Part shown: in pieces, positions 14,840 through 21,454 of the stretch
How the letters are laid out: each line of letters begins with the position of its first letter
Numbering within the stretch: the stretch's first letter is position 1
From: an uncultured Clostridia bacterium
GTDB taxonomy: Bacteria; Bacillota; Clostridia; Christensenellales; Borkfalkiaceae
Reading direction: 5' to 3'
Assembly: GCA_944328445.1 (NCBI GenBank)
Contig: CALVHO010000019.1
Location: 1-44,652, forward strand
Length of the DNA: 44,652 nt
Translations under genes and position numbers: made by a program
The notes under the pieces: generated by a model
What the model was told of the DNA's origin: nothing
The model's database searches: none
The model's input: the letters and a program-made list of their open reading frames with translations, nothing else

Positions 14840-15514
14840 ATGGACGGAAAGGACGCGCTCCTGTACGAGGGCGCCACGGGCGAAAAGTTTGCCGCGTTTT
14901 ACGAAATGCTGGCCGAAGCCAACCAAAAATTCAACCTGACGGCCATCACGGGGCGGGAGGATTGCTACGCCAAACACTTTGCCGACAGCCTTGCGGGCAG
15001 CCCCTTCTTTCCGCAGGGCGCGCGCGTGTGCGAAGTGGGCTCGGGCGGGGGGTTTCCCTCGGTGCCGCTCATGATCGCGCGGCCAGACCTTCGCTTCGTG
15101 CTCTTGGAGCCGACGCAGAAAAAGTGCGGTTTTTTGCGCGAAGTCTGCGCGGCCTTGCGCCTGCCCGCCGAAGTGTACGCCCTGCGCGCCGAGGACGCGG
15201 CCAGGGACGCGCGGTTCCGCGAACGGTTTGACGTCTGCTGCGCACGCGCCGTCGCCCGCATGAACACGCTGGCCGAGTATTGTCTCCCTTTGGTACGGAC
15301 GGGCGGCCTGTTCATCGCCTACAAGGGCAGGGCGGAGGAAGAATTGCAGGAAGCCGCGCACGCCTTTGCGGTGCTGGGCGCGCGCGTCCGCGAATGCGCG
15401 CGCTTTAACTTGGAGGGCGCGGGCGAACGCACCGTCGTCGTCGCCGAAAAAACAGCCCCCACCCCCGCCGCCTACCCGCGCGGGCGGGGCAGGGAAAGGA
15501 GCAGACCGCTTTGA
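14840..15514 (+). CDS. rsmG: 16S rRNA (guanine-N7) methyltransferase RsmG
   Basis: RsmG (GidB) uses S-adenosylmethionine to methylate G527 of 16S rRNA. The 224-residue protein shows FNLTAITGREDCYAKHFADSL (about 31-51), the SAM-binding VCEVGSGGGFPSVPL (about 63-77), LLEPTQKKCGFL (about 90-101) and ARAVARMNTLAEY (about 134-146). The tail after about 205 is a Pro/Arg-rich extension. The ATG at 14840 fits the conserved start; an open frame 48 codons further upstream has no support. rsmG is a typical origin-proximal gene in Firmicutes. It overlaps the next gene by 4 bp. Confidence 0.95.
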   Translation: MDGKDALLYEGATGEKFAAFYEMLAEANQKFNLTAITGREDCYAKHFADSLAGSPFFPQGARVCEVGSGGGFPSVPLMIARPDLRFVLLEPTQKKCGFLREVCAALRLPAEVYALRAEDAARDARFRERFDVCCARAVARMNTLAEYCLPLVRTGGLFIAYKGRAEEELQEAAHAFAVLGARVRECARFNLEGAGERTVVVAEKTAPTPAAYPRGRGRERSRPL

Positions 15515-15960
15515 CCGTCGCGTTGTCGGGCCACAGGGTCCTTGCCAAAAATTTTGACGTGTCCGCCCTCGGGCGGGCGCTGGACGAGCTCTTGCAGCAG
15601 GGGGCGGAGTGCTTCCTCTGCGGCATGGCGCTGGGGTTCGATCTTCTTTGCGGCGAATTGTTGGCCGACCGCAAGGCCGCGGGCGCGGCGTTCAGGCTCG
15701 TCGCCTGCATCCCCTGCGCCGACCAGGCCGAAAAATTTTCCGCCGCCGCCCGCGCCCGCTACGAGAAAGTGCTCGCCGCCTGCGACGAGCGCGTCGTCCT
15801 CTTCCCCTCGTACGAGCACGGCTGCATGTTCGCGCGCAACCGCTACATGGTGGAGCGGTGCGACCTGCTGCTGGCCTATTTAACGTCCGAACGCGGCGGC
15901 ACCTTCTACACTGTCCGCTATGCCGAAAAAAAGGGCAAGCGCGTCGTCCTGTTGCCGTAA
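15511..15960 (+). CDS. SLOG family protein (YpsA/DUF1273-like)
   Basis: 149 residues of the SLOG/YpsA superfamily, Rossmann-like proteins thought to bind nucleotide-related ligands; the precise role is not established. Family features: VALSGHRVL at the N-terminus, CGMALGFDLLCGELLADRK (about 37-55), the IPCADQAEKFS block, RNRYMVERCDLLLAYL (about 110-125), and GGTFYTVRYAEKKGKRVVLL at the end. Translation probably starts at TTG 15511, which overlaps the rsmG stop as TTGA and follows AGGAG. Translational coupling with rsmG is likely. A terminator follows. Confidence 0.82.
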   Translation: MTVALSGHRVLAKNFDVSALGRALDELLQQGAECFLCGMALGFDLLCGELLADRKAAGAAFRLVACIPCADQAEKFSAAARARYEKVLAACDERVVLFPSYEHGCMFARNRYMVERCDLLLAYLTSERGGTFYTVRYAEKKGKRVVLLP

Positions 15961-15978
15961 GCGCCCCCGCAGCCGAAA

Positions 15979-16005
15979 CCCCCTCCGCGAGAGGGGGCTT
16001 TTTTC
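15979..16005 (+). terminator. Terminator of rsmG-SLOG
   Basis: CCCCCTC (15979-15985), 5-bp loop, GAGGGGG (15991-15997), then C and six T. Confidence 0.85.
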
Positions 16006-16039
16006 ATGGAAAATTTTTGAAAAAAGTGCCGCCGCCTGC

Positions 16040-16068
16040 TTGACAAAGGCAAAAAAAAGTGCTAAATT
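16040..16068 (+). promoter_or_regulatory. Promoter of the feo cluster
   Basis: TTGACA (16040-16045), 17-bp spacer, TAAATT (16063-16068). It is preceded by the A/T-rich 16-mer TTTTTGAAAAAAGTGC, which also occurs upstream of the rplM promoter. Confidence 0.85.
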
Positions 16069-16076
16069 ATTTGCAG

Positions 16077-16090
16077 TTAACAAAGGTTAA
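16077..16090. promoter_or_regulatory. Candidate metal-repressor operator at the feo start site
   Basis: TTAAC-AAAG-GTTAA is a perfect 5-bp inverted repeat with a 4-bp centre, placed at the expected transcription start. Its position fits repression by an iron-sensing regulator (DtxR/IdeR or Fur class); which one is unknown. Confidence 0.45.
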
Positions 16091-16135
16091 TTTTTTATCG
16101 GAAGGGCGCGCCGCCGTGCGCGCGGGGAGGAGCAT

Positions 16136-16345
16136 ATGCCGCTGCCCATCGCCCCCGTAGGGGAGAGGTTCACCGTCAAAAAAGTCGTGGCGGACGAGCG
16201 CAACAAGAGGCATCTGGAAAATTTGGGCATCACCATCGGTACGGGCGTCACCGTGCTCTCGCAGGTGGGCGGGAACGTCATCATCCGCGTGCGCGACGGC
16301 CGCCTGGCCATCGACCGCTCGCTGGCGATGAAGATCATGGTGTAA
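16136..16345 (+). CDS. feoA: Ferrous iron transport protein A (first copy)
   Basis: FeoA is a small SH3-like cytosolic protein that assists the FeoB iron permease. The 69-residue product has the family pattern PLPIAPVGERFTVKKVVADERNKRHLENLGITIGTGVTVLSQVGGNVIIRVRDGRLAIDRSLAMKI. The ATG at 16136 follows GGGGAGGAG. It differs clearly from the second FeoA downstream. The two are separated by about 500 bp of inserted repeats and a hairpin, which may limit read-through to feoB. Confidence 0.92.
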   Translation: MPLPIAPVGERFTVKKVVADERNKRHLENLGITIGTGVTVLSQVGGNVIIRVRDGRLAIDRSLAMKIMV

Positions 16346-16355
16346 TAAAAAGGGT

Positions 16356-16397
16356 TCACGAAAAAAGTTTTGAAAGAGACAAAACTTTTTTCCGTGA
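16356..16397 (+). terminator. Stem-loop after the first feoA
   Basis: GAAAAAAGTTTTG (16360-16372) pairs with CAAAACTTTTTTC (16380-16392), a 13-bp stem extended by TCAC/GTGA across a one-base bulge. The U-rich 3' arm suggests at least partial termination. Confidence 0.55.
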
Positions 16398-16557
16398 TTT
16401 TGAGGGGAAACCCGAACGGTTTTCCCCTCCGCGCGCGATGTGTTTCGGCTTCAAAGTCTATAAAATCGCGCGCGTTCACCCCATCCGTTCGCCGCTTTGC
16501 GGCGCAAGGGGAAAAAGCGAAAAGCGTGGTTTCCGCTTTTTCAGGGTGTTATAAAAA

Positions 16558-16810
16558 ATTTTTGTCCACAGCCTCACGAAAAATCGCAGGGCGAAGCCCG
16601 AGATTTTTGTGAACATAAGCGGCGGAGCCGAGGCGGAAGCGAGCGGCTGCCCGTACGGGCGGCCGCGAGAAACCGGCCTCGGGCGGAGCCGCGGGTGCGC
16701 TTGCAAAAAGTGTGATTTTTGCGCGCGCAATAGATTATAGAATTTATCCAAAATTCTACACTCTACATTTTACATTCTACATTACATTCTACATTCTACA
16801 TTTCATTTTG
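16558..16810. repeat. Inverted copy of the 6100-6780 repeat block plus CTACATT run, between feoA copies
   Basis: From about 16573 to 16690 the sequence is the reverse complement of the block near 6110-6215 and 6690-6765: an AAAAATCGCAGGGC hairpin, GCGGCGGAGCCGAGGCGGAA and the GCCCGTACGGGC palindrome. At 16754-16805 there is a run of CTACATTCTACATT units like those at 4990-7000. The element therefore moved or duplicated in both orientations. Confidence 0.8.
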
Positions 16811-16849
16811 CATTCTAAATTCTGTATTATAAAATAAAAGGATAGAGCC

Positions 16850-17086
16850 ATGGAAAAAAATCTCAGTCAATTTGTTCCCGGAGAGAGGGGCGTCGTCAAA
16901 CGCATCCTCGGGGAAGGCAGAGTCCGCCGCCGTCTCTTCGACATGGGAGTGACGCCCGGCGCGGACATCGTGTTGCGCAAGCTCGCGCCGCTGGGCGACC
17001 CCGTCGAGGTGACGCTGCGCGGCTACGAGCTGACGCTGCGCAAGGCGGAAGCGGAATGCGTGGTCATGGAGGTGCAAAATGCTTAA
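16850..17086 (+). CDS. feoA: Ferrous iron transport protein A (second copy)
   Basis: 78 residues, FeoA/SH3-like: LSQFVPGERGVVKRILGEGRVRRRLFDMGVTPGADIVLRKLAPLGDPVEVTLRGYELTLRKAEAECVVME. It has the classic RRRLFDMGVTPGADI and GDPVEVTLRGYELTLRK motifs. The start at ATG 16850 follows AAGGA. It overlaps feoB by 8 bp, so the two are surely co-translated. It is the more canonical partner of feoB. Confidence 0.93.
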   Translation: MEKNLSQFVPGERGVVKRILGEGRVRRRLFDMGVTPGADIVLRKLAPLGDPVEVTLRGYELTLRKAEAECVVMEVQNA

Positions 17087-19370
17087 ATTTGCTCTGGCGG
17101 GCAACCCCAACTGCGGCAAGACGACGCTGTTCAATTCCCTGACGGGCAGCACGGCGCACGTCGGCAACTGGCCGGGCGTCACCGTCGACAAGCGTGAAGG
17201 CGTGTACAAAAAGGGCGTGGCTCCCGTGGCCATCGTCGACCTGCCCGGCATCTACTCGCTGTCCCCCTACACCCCCGAAGAGGTCGTTTCGCGCAACTTC
17301 ATCATCGACGAAAAGCCCGACTGCGTCATCAACATCGTCGACGCGACCAACCTGGAACGCAACCTCTACCTCACCACCCAGATCATGGAGATCGACGTCC
17401 CCCTCGTGGTGGCGCTGAACATGATCGACGTCGTGAAAAAGAGCGGCGACAAGCTGGACGCGAAAAAGCTCGAAGAAAAGATCGGCGTGCCCGTGGTGGA
17501 GATCTCCGCCCTCAAAGACGAGGGCATCGCCGAACTGATGGACCGCGCCTACGCCGCCGCCCAACAAAAGCGGAACGGCGCCACCGTGCTGGCCTCTTCC
17601 CCCCTCGCGCACGTCATCGACGACGTCCGCATCGCCTTGAAGGGCAAGGGGGTGGAAAACCCGCTCTTCCACGCCGTCAAGCTCACCGAGGGAGACGAGC
17701 TCGAAGTCAAGGACCACCCCGCCGAAGTGGCGATGGTGGAGGAGTTCAAAAAGCAGTTCGCCGACGACGTGTTCGCGGGAGACTTCGAGGCGATGGTGGC
17801 CGACGAGCGCTACAAGTACATAGCGGCCAACTTTTCCACCGCCTTTGTGCGTGCCAAAAAGGAAGAGACGCTGACCGGTTCGGACAAGGCCGACCGCGTC
17901 CTCACCCACAGGGTGTGGGGCATCCCCATCTTCCTCGTCATCCTGTTCGCGGTATTCCACCTCACGTTCAGCGGAGACCTGCTGTACCTCAACACCATCG
18001 TCGGCTGGTTCAACGGCGGGGCGGGCTTCGCCTTCGACGTGGAAACGGGCAGCGCGTTCTGGAACAGCGTCGTCGCCATCTTCTTCACGGCGGACGGCAT
18101 CTCCACACCGGGCGCCATCCTGTTCAACTTCATGGGATTTCTGACCGACTGGATCGGCACCGGCATCTCCGCCGGGCTGGAAGCGGCGGGCGCCGCCGAA
18201 TGGGCGCTCGGGCTGGTCGGCGACGGCATCTGGGGCGGCATTTCGGGCGTTTTGTCCTTCGTGCCGCAGATCCTGTTCCTCTTTTTGTGCATCTCCATCC
18301 TCGAAGATTCGGGGTATATGGCGCGCGTGGCCTTCATCCTCGACAGGGCCTTCCGCAAATTCGGGCTCTCGGGCCGCGCCTTCATCCCCATGATCATGGG
18401 CTTCGGCTGCTCGGTCCCCGCGGCCGTGAACACGCGCACCCTCTCCGACGAGCGCGAGCGCATCATGACCAACCGCGTCATCCCCTTCTTCACCTGCGGG
18501 GCGAAGGCGCCCATCCTCGCCGCCGTCTGCGGCGCCATCGCAGCCGAGTTCACCTCGATGGACGCGGGCCTGATGGTCTTCCTCCTGTACGTGTTCGGCA
18601 TGGCCATGGCCGTCATCATGGTGGCCTTCATGCGGCAGACCACCATGCGCGGCGAGGTGGCTCCCTTCATCATGGAATTGCCCGCCTACCACGCGCCCCG
18701 CTTTTCCAACCTGATGGCGCACGTGTGGGATAAGCTCAAACACTACATCAAAAAGGCATTTACCATCATCCTCGTCTCCTGCATCGTCATCTGGTTCTTG
18801 CAGAGCTTCGCCTGGGATTGGCGCATGGTGGACGCCGACGAGAGCATTTTGCGCGACATCGGCTCCTTCTTTGCCTGGATCTTCACCCCGCTCGGCTTCG
18901 GCTTGCAGCTGGAAAACGCCTGGATCTTCGCGGTGGCGGCCGTCACGGGCCTCATCGCCAAGGAAAACGTCGTGGCCACCTTCTTCATCATCGCCAAGTC
19001 GCTCGGCGGCCTGGCGGGGATGGACGAGGCCTCGGCCGACGGCATCGAGGAAGTCATCTTCCTCATCGGGGAAACGGGCATCGGCTGGCAGGGCCTGATC
19101 GCCTACACCGTCTTCAACATGCTCACCATTCCCTGCTTCGCGGCGGCGGCCACCGTGCGCGCCGAGCTGCCCAAGGGCAAATTCAAGTGGACGGTGCTTT
19201 TCTGGGTGGGAACGTCGTACGTCACGTCCTGCATCGCCTACGTCGTGCTGAGCTGGTGGTGGACGGCCTTCCTCTTCGCCGCCGCCCTAGCGCTGGTCAT
19301 CGCCTTCTTCGTGCTGCGCAACAAGGGCAAGATCAAACTTTCGTTCAAGCGCAAAAACGGGTCCGCGTAA
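17079..19370 (+). CDS. feoB: Ferrous iron permease FeoB
   Basis: FeoB is an inner-membrane Fe(II) transporter with an N-terminal G domain. The 763-residue protein shows G1 GNPNCGKTT (8-16), G2 near WPGVTVDKREG, G3 DLPG (54-57), G4 NMID (114-117), and a G5-like SALKDEG (about 148-154), then the FeoB helical spacer. The permease core starts near residue 285 and contains the two Gate motifs, including SGRAFIPMIMGFGCSVPAA (about 431-449) and KENVVATFFI. It ends with a basic tail. Start ATG 17079 lies inside the end of feoA. A FeoB-associated small protein follows 24 bp downstream. Confidence 0.97.
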   Translation: MLKFALAGNPNCGKTTLFNSLTGSTAHVGNWPGVTVDKREGVYKKGVAPVAIVDLPGIYSLSPYTPEEVVSRNFIIDEKPDCVINIVDATNLERNLYLTTQIMEIDVPLVVALNMIDVVKKSGDKLDAKKLEEKIGVPVVEISALKDEGIAELMDRAYAAAQQKRNGATVLASSPLAHVIDDVRIALKGKGVENPLFHAVKLTEGDELEVKDHPAEVAMVEEFKKQFADDVFAGDFEAMVADERYKYIAANFSTAFVRAKKEETLTGSDKADRVLTHRVWGIPIFLVILFAVFHLTFSGDLLYLNTIVGWFNGGAGFAFDVETGSAFWNSVVAIFFTADGISTPGAILFNFMGFLTDWIGTGISAGLEAAGAAEWALGLVGDGIWGGISGVLSFVPQILFLFLCISILEDSGYMARVAFILDRAFRKFGLSGRAFIPMIMGFGCSVPAAVNTRTLSDERERIMTNRVIPFFTCGAKAPILAAVCGAIAAEFTSMDAGLMVFLLYVFGMAMAVIMVAFMRQTTMRGEVAPFIMELPAYHAPRFSNLMAHVWDKLKHYIKKAFTIILVSCIVIWFLQSFAWDWRMVDADESILRDIGSFFAWIFTPLGFGLQLENAWIFAVAAVTGLIAKENVVATFFIIAKSLGGLAGMDEASADGIEEVIFLIGETGIGWQGLIAYTVFNMLTIPCFAAAATVRAELPKGKFKWTVLFWVGTSYVTSCIAYVVLSWWWTAFLFAAALALVIAFFVLRNKGKIKLSFKRKNGSA

Positions 19371-19394
19371 GGCCCCCGCGCGCAGGAGGAACCC

Positions 19395-19628
19395 ATGCAA
19401 ACGTTGCTTTTGTCCGCCCTGGGCACGGCCGTATCCGTCGCCGTCGGCGTGCTGGCCGCGGGCGCGGTGGTCTTTGCCGCCGTGTGGCACTTCGTGCAAA
19501 AAAAGCGCGGCAAAACGGGCGGCTGCGGTTGCGGCTGCGAACACTGCGGGCTTTGCTCGTCCTGCCGCGGGCCGCAAAAGAAGGAAGAGCCCGCCGCGGG
19601 CAAGGACGCCGCGCAAGGCGGCAAATAA
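19395..19628 (+). CDS. FeoB-associated Cys-rich membrane protein
   Basis: 77 residues: an N-terminal membrane helix (about 4-33), then KKRGKTGGCGCGCEHCGLCSSC with six cysteines (about 42-57) and a hydrophilic tail. This matches the short FeoB-associated Cys-rich proteins common in Clostridia, which probably assist metal handling at the permease. ATG 19395 follows AGGAGGA. It closes the feo operon. Confidence 0.88.
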   Translation: MQTLLLSALGTAVSVAVGVLAAGAVVFAAVWHFVQKKRGKTGGCGCGCEHCGLCSSCRGPQKKEEPAAGKDAAQGGK

Positions 19629-19648
19629 ACAAAAACACGAAACCGAAA

Positions 19649-19681
19649 GAGAGGGCGGAACGCATCGCGTTCCGCCCTCTC
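19649..19681. terminator. Stem-loop after the feo operon
   Basis: A perfect 15-bp stem: GAGAGGGCGGAACGC (19649-19663), ATC loop, GCGTTCCGCCCTCTC (19667-19681). There is no clear T-run on the plus strand, so it may be a weak terminator or an RNA-stability hairpin. Confidence 0.6.
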
Positions 19682-19766
19682 GCGCAGCCGCCGCTTTTTC
19701 CGCGCGGAACGCGAAAAAAAGAAAAGGTTTTTTTGAAAAAAGTGCGAAAACCGCGAGCAAAACCGC

Positions 19767-19795
19767 TTGACAGCTTTTTGCATATGGTCTAAAAT
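19767..19795 (+). promoter_or_regulatory. Promoter of rplM-rpsI
   Basis: TTGACA (19767-19772), 17-bp spacer, TAAAAT (19790-19795). The leader to rplM is about 65 nt, possibly a site for ribosomal protein feedback control. Confidence 0.88.
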
Positions 19796-19867
19796 CTATT
19801 GAGTAAACAACGCGGGGCGTCTATGGAACGCTCGGTCATGCATAAAATCAACAAGGAGAACAACAGC

Positions 19868-20299
19868 ATGAAGACCTACATGGCAAATGCCCAAACGGTA
19901 GAGAGAAAGTGGTATGTTGTCGACGCCGCGGGCGTTCCTTTGGGCAGGCTTGCTTCCAAGGTCGCCGCCATCCTGCGCGGCAAAAACAAGCCGACGTTCA
20001 CGCCCAATGTCGACACGGGCGACTTCGTGATCGTCATCAACAGCGACAAGGCGCTGCTGACGGGCAAAAAGCTGGACGACAAATTTTACCGTTACCACAC
20101 GGGTTACATCGGCGGGCTGAAAGAGACTTCGTACCGCAAAATGATGGCCGAAAAGAGCGACTTGGCCGTCTACGAAGCGGTGCGCGGCATGCTCCCCAAA
20201 AACTCGCTGGGCCGCAAAATGATCAAAAAACTGCGCGTCTACAAGGGCGCGGAGCACAACCACGAGGCGCAAAAGCCCGAACCGCTGAAATTATTCTGA
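19868..20299 (+). CDS. rplM: 50S ribosomal protein L13
   Basis: L13 is an early-assembly large-subunit protein. The 143 residues follow the family closely: [67 protein letters not shown] and [36 protein letters not shown]. The start at ATG 19868 follows AAGGAG; an in-frame extension 23 codons upstream is not supported. It is co-transcribed with rpsI 13 bp downstream. Confidence 0.98.
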   Translation: MKTYMANAQTVERKWYVVDAAGVPLGRLASKVAAILRGKNKPTFTPNVDTGDFVIVINSDKALLTGKKLDDKFYRYHTGYIGGLKETSYRKMMAEKSDLAVYEAVRGMLPKNSLGRKMIKKLRVYKGAEHNHEAQKPEPLKLF

Positions 20300-20312
20300 G
20301 TGAGGTAAGATC

Positions 20313-20726
20313 ATGGCAAAAGCGAATCTGAAAAAGAAGTTGCAGTTCTGGGGCACGGGCCGACGCAAAAAGGCCATCGCCCGCGTCCGCCTCATTCCTT
20401 CGGGTACGGGCAGCATCGTCATCAACGACCGCGCCCTCGAAGATTACTTCCCGCAGGGCACCTTGCAGTACATCGTCAAGCAGCCCCTCGCCCTCACGCA
20501 GACCGAAGCCGCGTACGACATCGTCGTGAACGTCGGCGGCGGCGGGTACACGGGCCAGGCGGGCGCCATCCGCCACGGCATCGCGCGCGCCCTCATCCAG
20601 GCGCAGCCCGAGCTTCGCCCCGCGCTCAAAAAAGAAGGCTTCCTCACCCGCGACCCGCGCGCCAAGGAGAGGAAAAAGTACGGCCTCAAAAAGGCCCGCC
20701 GCGCGCCGCAGTTCTCCAAGAGATAA
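20313..20726 (+). CDS. rpsI: 30S ribosomal protein S9
   Basis: S9 reaches the P site of the ribosome with its C-terminal tail. The 137-residue protein has [22 protein letters not shown] (about 13-34), [21 protein letters not shown] (about 74-94) and the universal tail [23 protein letters not shown] 20313 follows GTGAGG. It pairs with rplM as in nearly all bacteria. Confidence 0.98.
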   Translation: MAKANLKKKLQFWGTGRRKKAIARVRLIPSGTGSIVINDRALEDYFPQGTLQYIVKQPLALTQTEAAYDIVVNVGGGGYTGQAGAIRHGIARALIQAQPELRPALKKEGFLTRDPRAKERKKYGLKKARRAPQFSKR

Positions 20727-20755
20727 GCGGCCCGCGCAAAACGGCAGAAAAAACG

Positions 20756-20805
20756 CCACCGCGCGCCGCAGCTCGCTGCGGCGGGGCGGTGGTTTGTTCT
20801 CTTGC
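20756..20805 (+). terminator. Terminator of rplM-rpsI
   Basis: Nested stems: CCACCGC with GCGGTGG outside, and GCCGCAGC/GCTGCGGC around a TC turn inside, followed by TTTGTTCTCTT. Confidence 0.75.
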
Positions 20806-20825
20806 GGCGTTTTTGCTCGCGCAAA

Positions 20826-20935
20826 GGCCTCCCGCCGTGCGGGGGCGCGCGCAGGGCTCGTCCGCCGTTCGGGGCCGTGTGCAGGCGTTTTCGGGGCAGG
20901 GGACGAGGCCCGGGGCCTCCCGCCGTGCGGGGGCG
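20826..20935. repeat. Short direct repeat
   Basis: GGCCTCCCGCCGTGCGGGGG begins at 20826 and again at 20914, 88 bp apart, in the gene-free GC-rich gap between rpsI and the small minus-strand gene. Confidence 0.6.
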
Positions 20936-20948
20936 TGCGCCTTCCCGC

Positions 20949-21194
20949 TCAGCCCTTTTTTATGCGCCGCGAGATGGCCGCGTGCCGCTCCAACAGCGCG
21001 CCCGCGCTTTCGCGCCGCGCCGCCGCGCGCGCGTCGTCGCCGCGGCAGGCCCCCGCGCCGCCCGTGCCCGCGCCCTTTGCGCCCGCGGCGGGGCTCTCGC
21101 GCGGTTCCCCGTCCTTCGGGGCGGGCGCCTTTGCCTCTTCCGCCGCGGCGCCCGCAAGGGCGGAAAGCAGGTTGAAGATCCCGAATTTTTCCAT
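20949..21194 (-). CDS. Small conserved-looking hypothetical protein
   Basis: An 81-residue product, MEKFGIFNLLSALAG at the start, an Ala/Gly/Pro-rich low-complexity middle (about 16-60), and a charged end, SAGALLERHAAISRRIKKG. The start at ATG 21194-21192 has GGAGACGGCA in front. The pattern of a short hydrophobic N-terminus and an ERHxxISRRI end is one I associate with small Clostridia proteins of unknown function, but I cannot name a family. It lies alone on the minus strand between rpsI and a lipoprotein gene. Confidence 0.5.
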   Translation of the reverse strand: MEKFGIFNLLSALAGAAAEEAKAPAPKDGEPRESPAAGAKGAGTGGAGACRGDDARAAARRESAGALLERHAAISRRIKKG

Positions 21195-21295
21195 TGCCGT
21201 CTCCGTAGGCGGGCCCGCGGCCCGCGTTTTCTGCCGCCGCCCGCCGTGCGGCGGGTGCATTTCGCGAAAATTTCATCGCCAAAGCCGCTTTTTTA

Positions 21296-21324
21296 TTGCG
21301 AAAACGCCCGCTTTGGTATATAAT
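21296..21324 (+). promoter_or_regulatory. Promoter of the lipoprotein gene at 21455
   Basis: TTGCGA (21296-21301), 17-bp spacer, TATAAT (21319-21324). The leader is about 125 nt. Confidence 0.8.
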
Positions 21325-21454
21325 AAAAGCGTGCGGCGTTCCCGCACGGGTGCGCGGCGCCCGCTTGCGGCGGCCGCCCGCCGAAGGAAACACCGCAGCG
21401 CCGCGGCCGTTTTGGCCAACGCGGCTCTTCCCGCAAACAAGGAGTTTTGACGCC

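Noticed and set aside
17064..18743. Long minus-strand frame opposite feoB, and similar ones opposite the lipoprotein, sipL, adhE, EF-G and glycosidase genes
   Set aside because: GC-rich genes with strong third-position bias leave open antisense frames; these have His/Arg/Asp/Gly-rich composition and no motifs.
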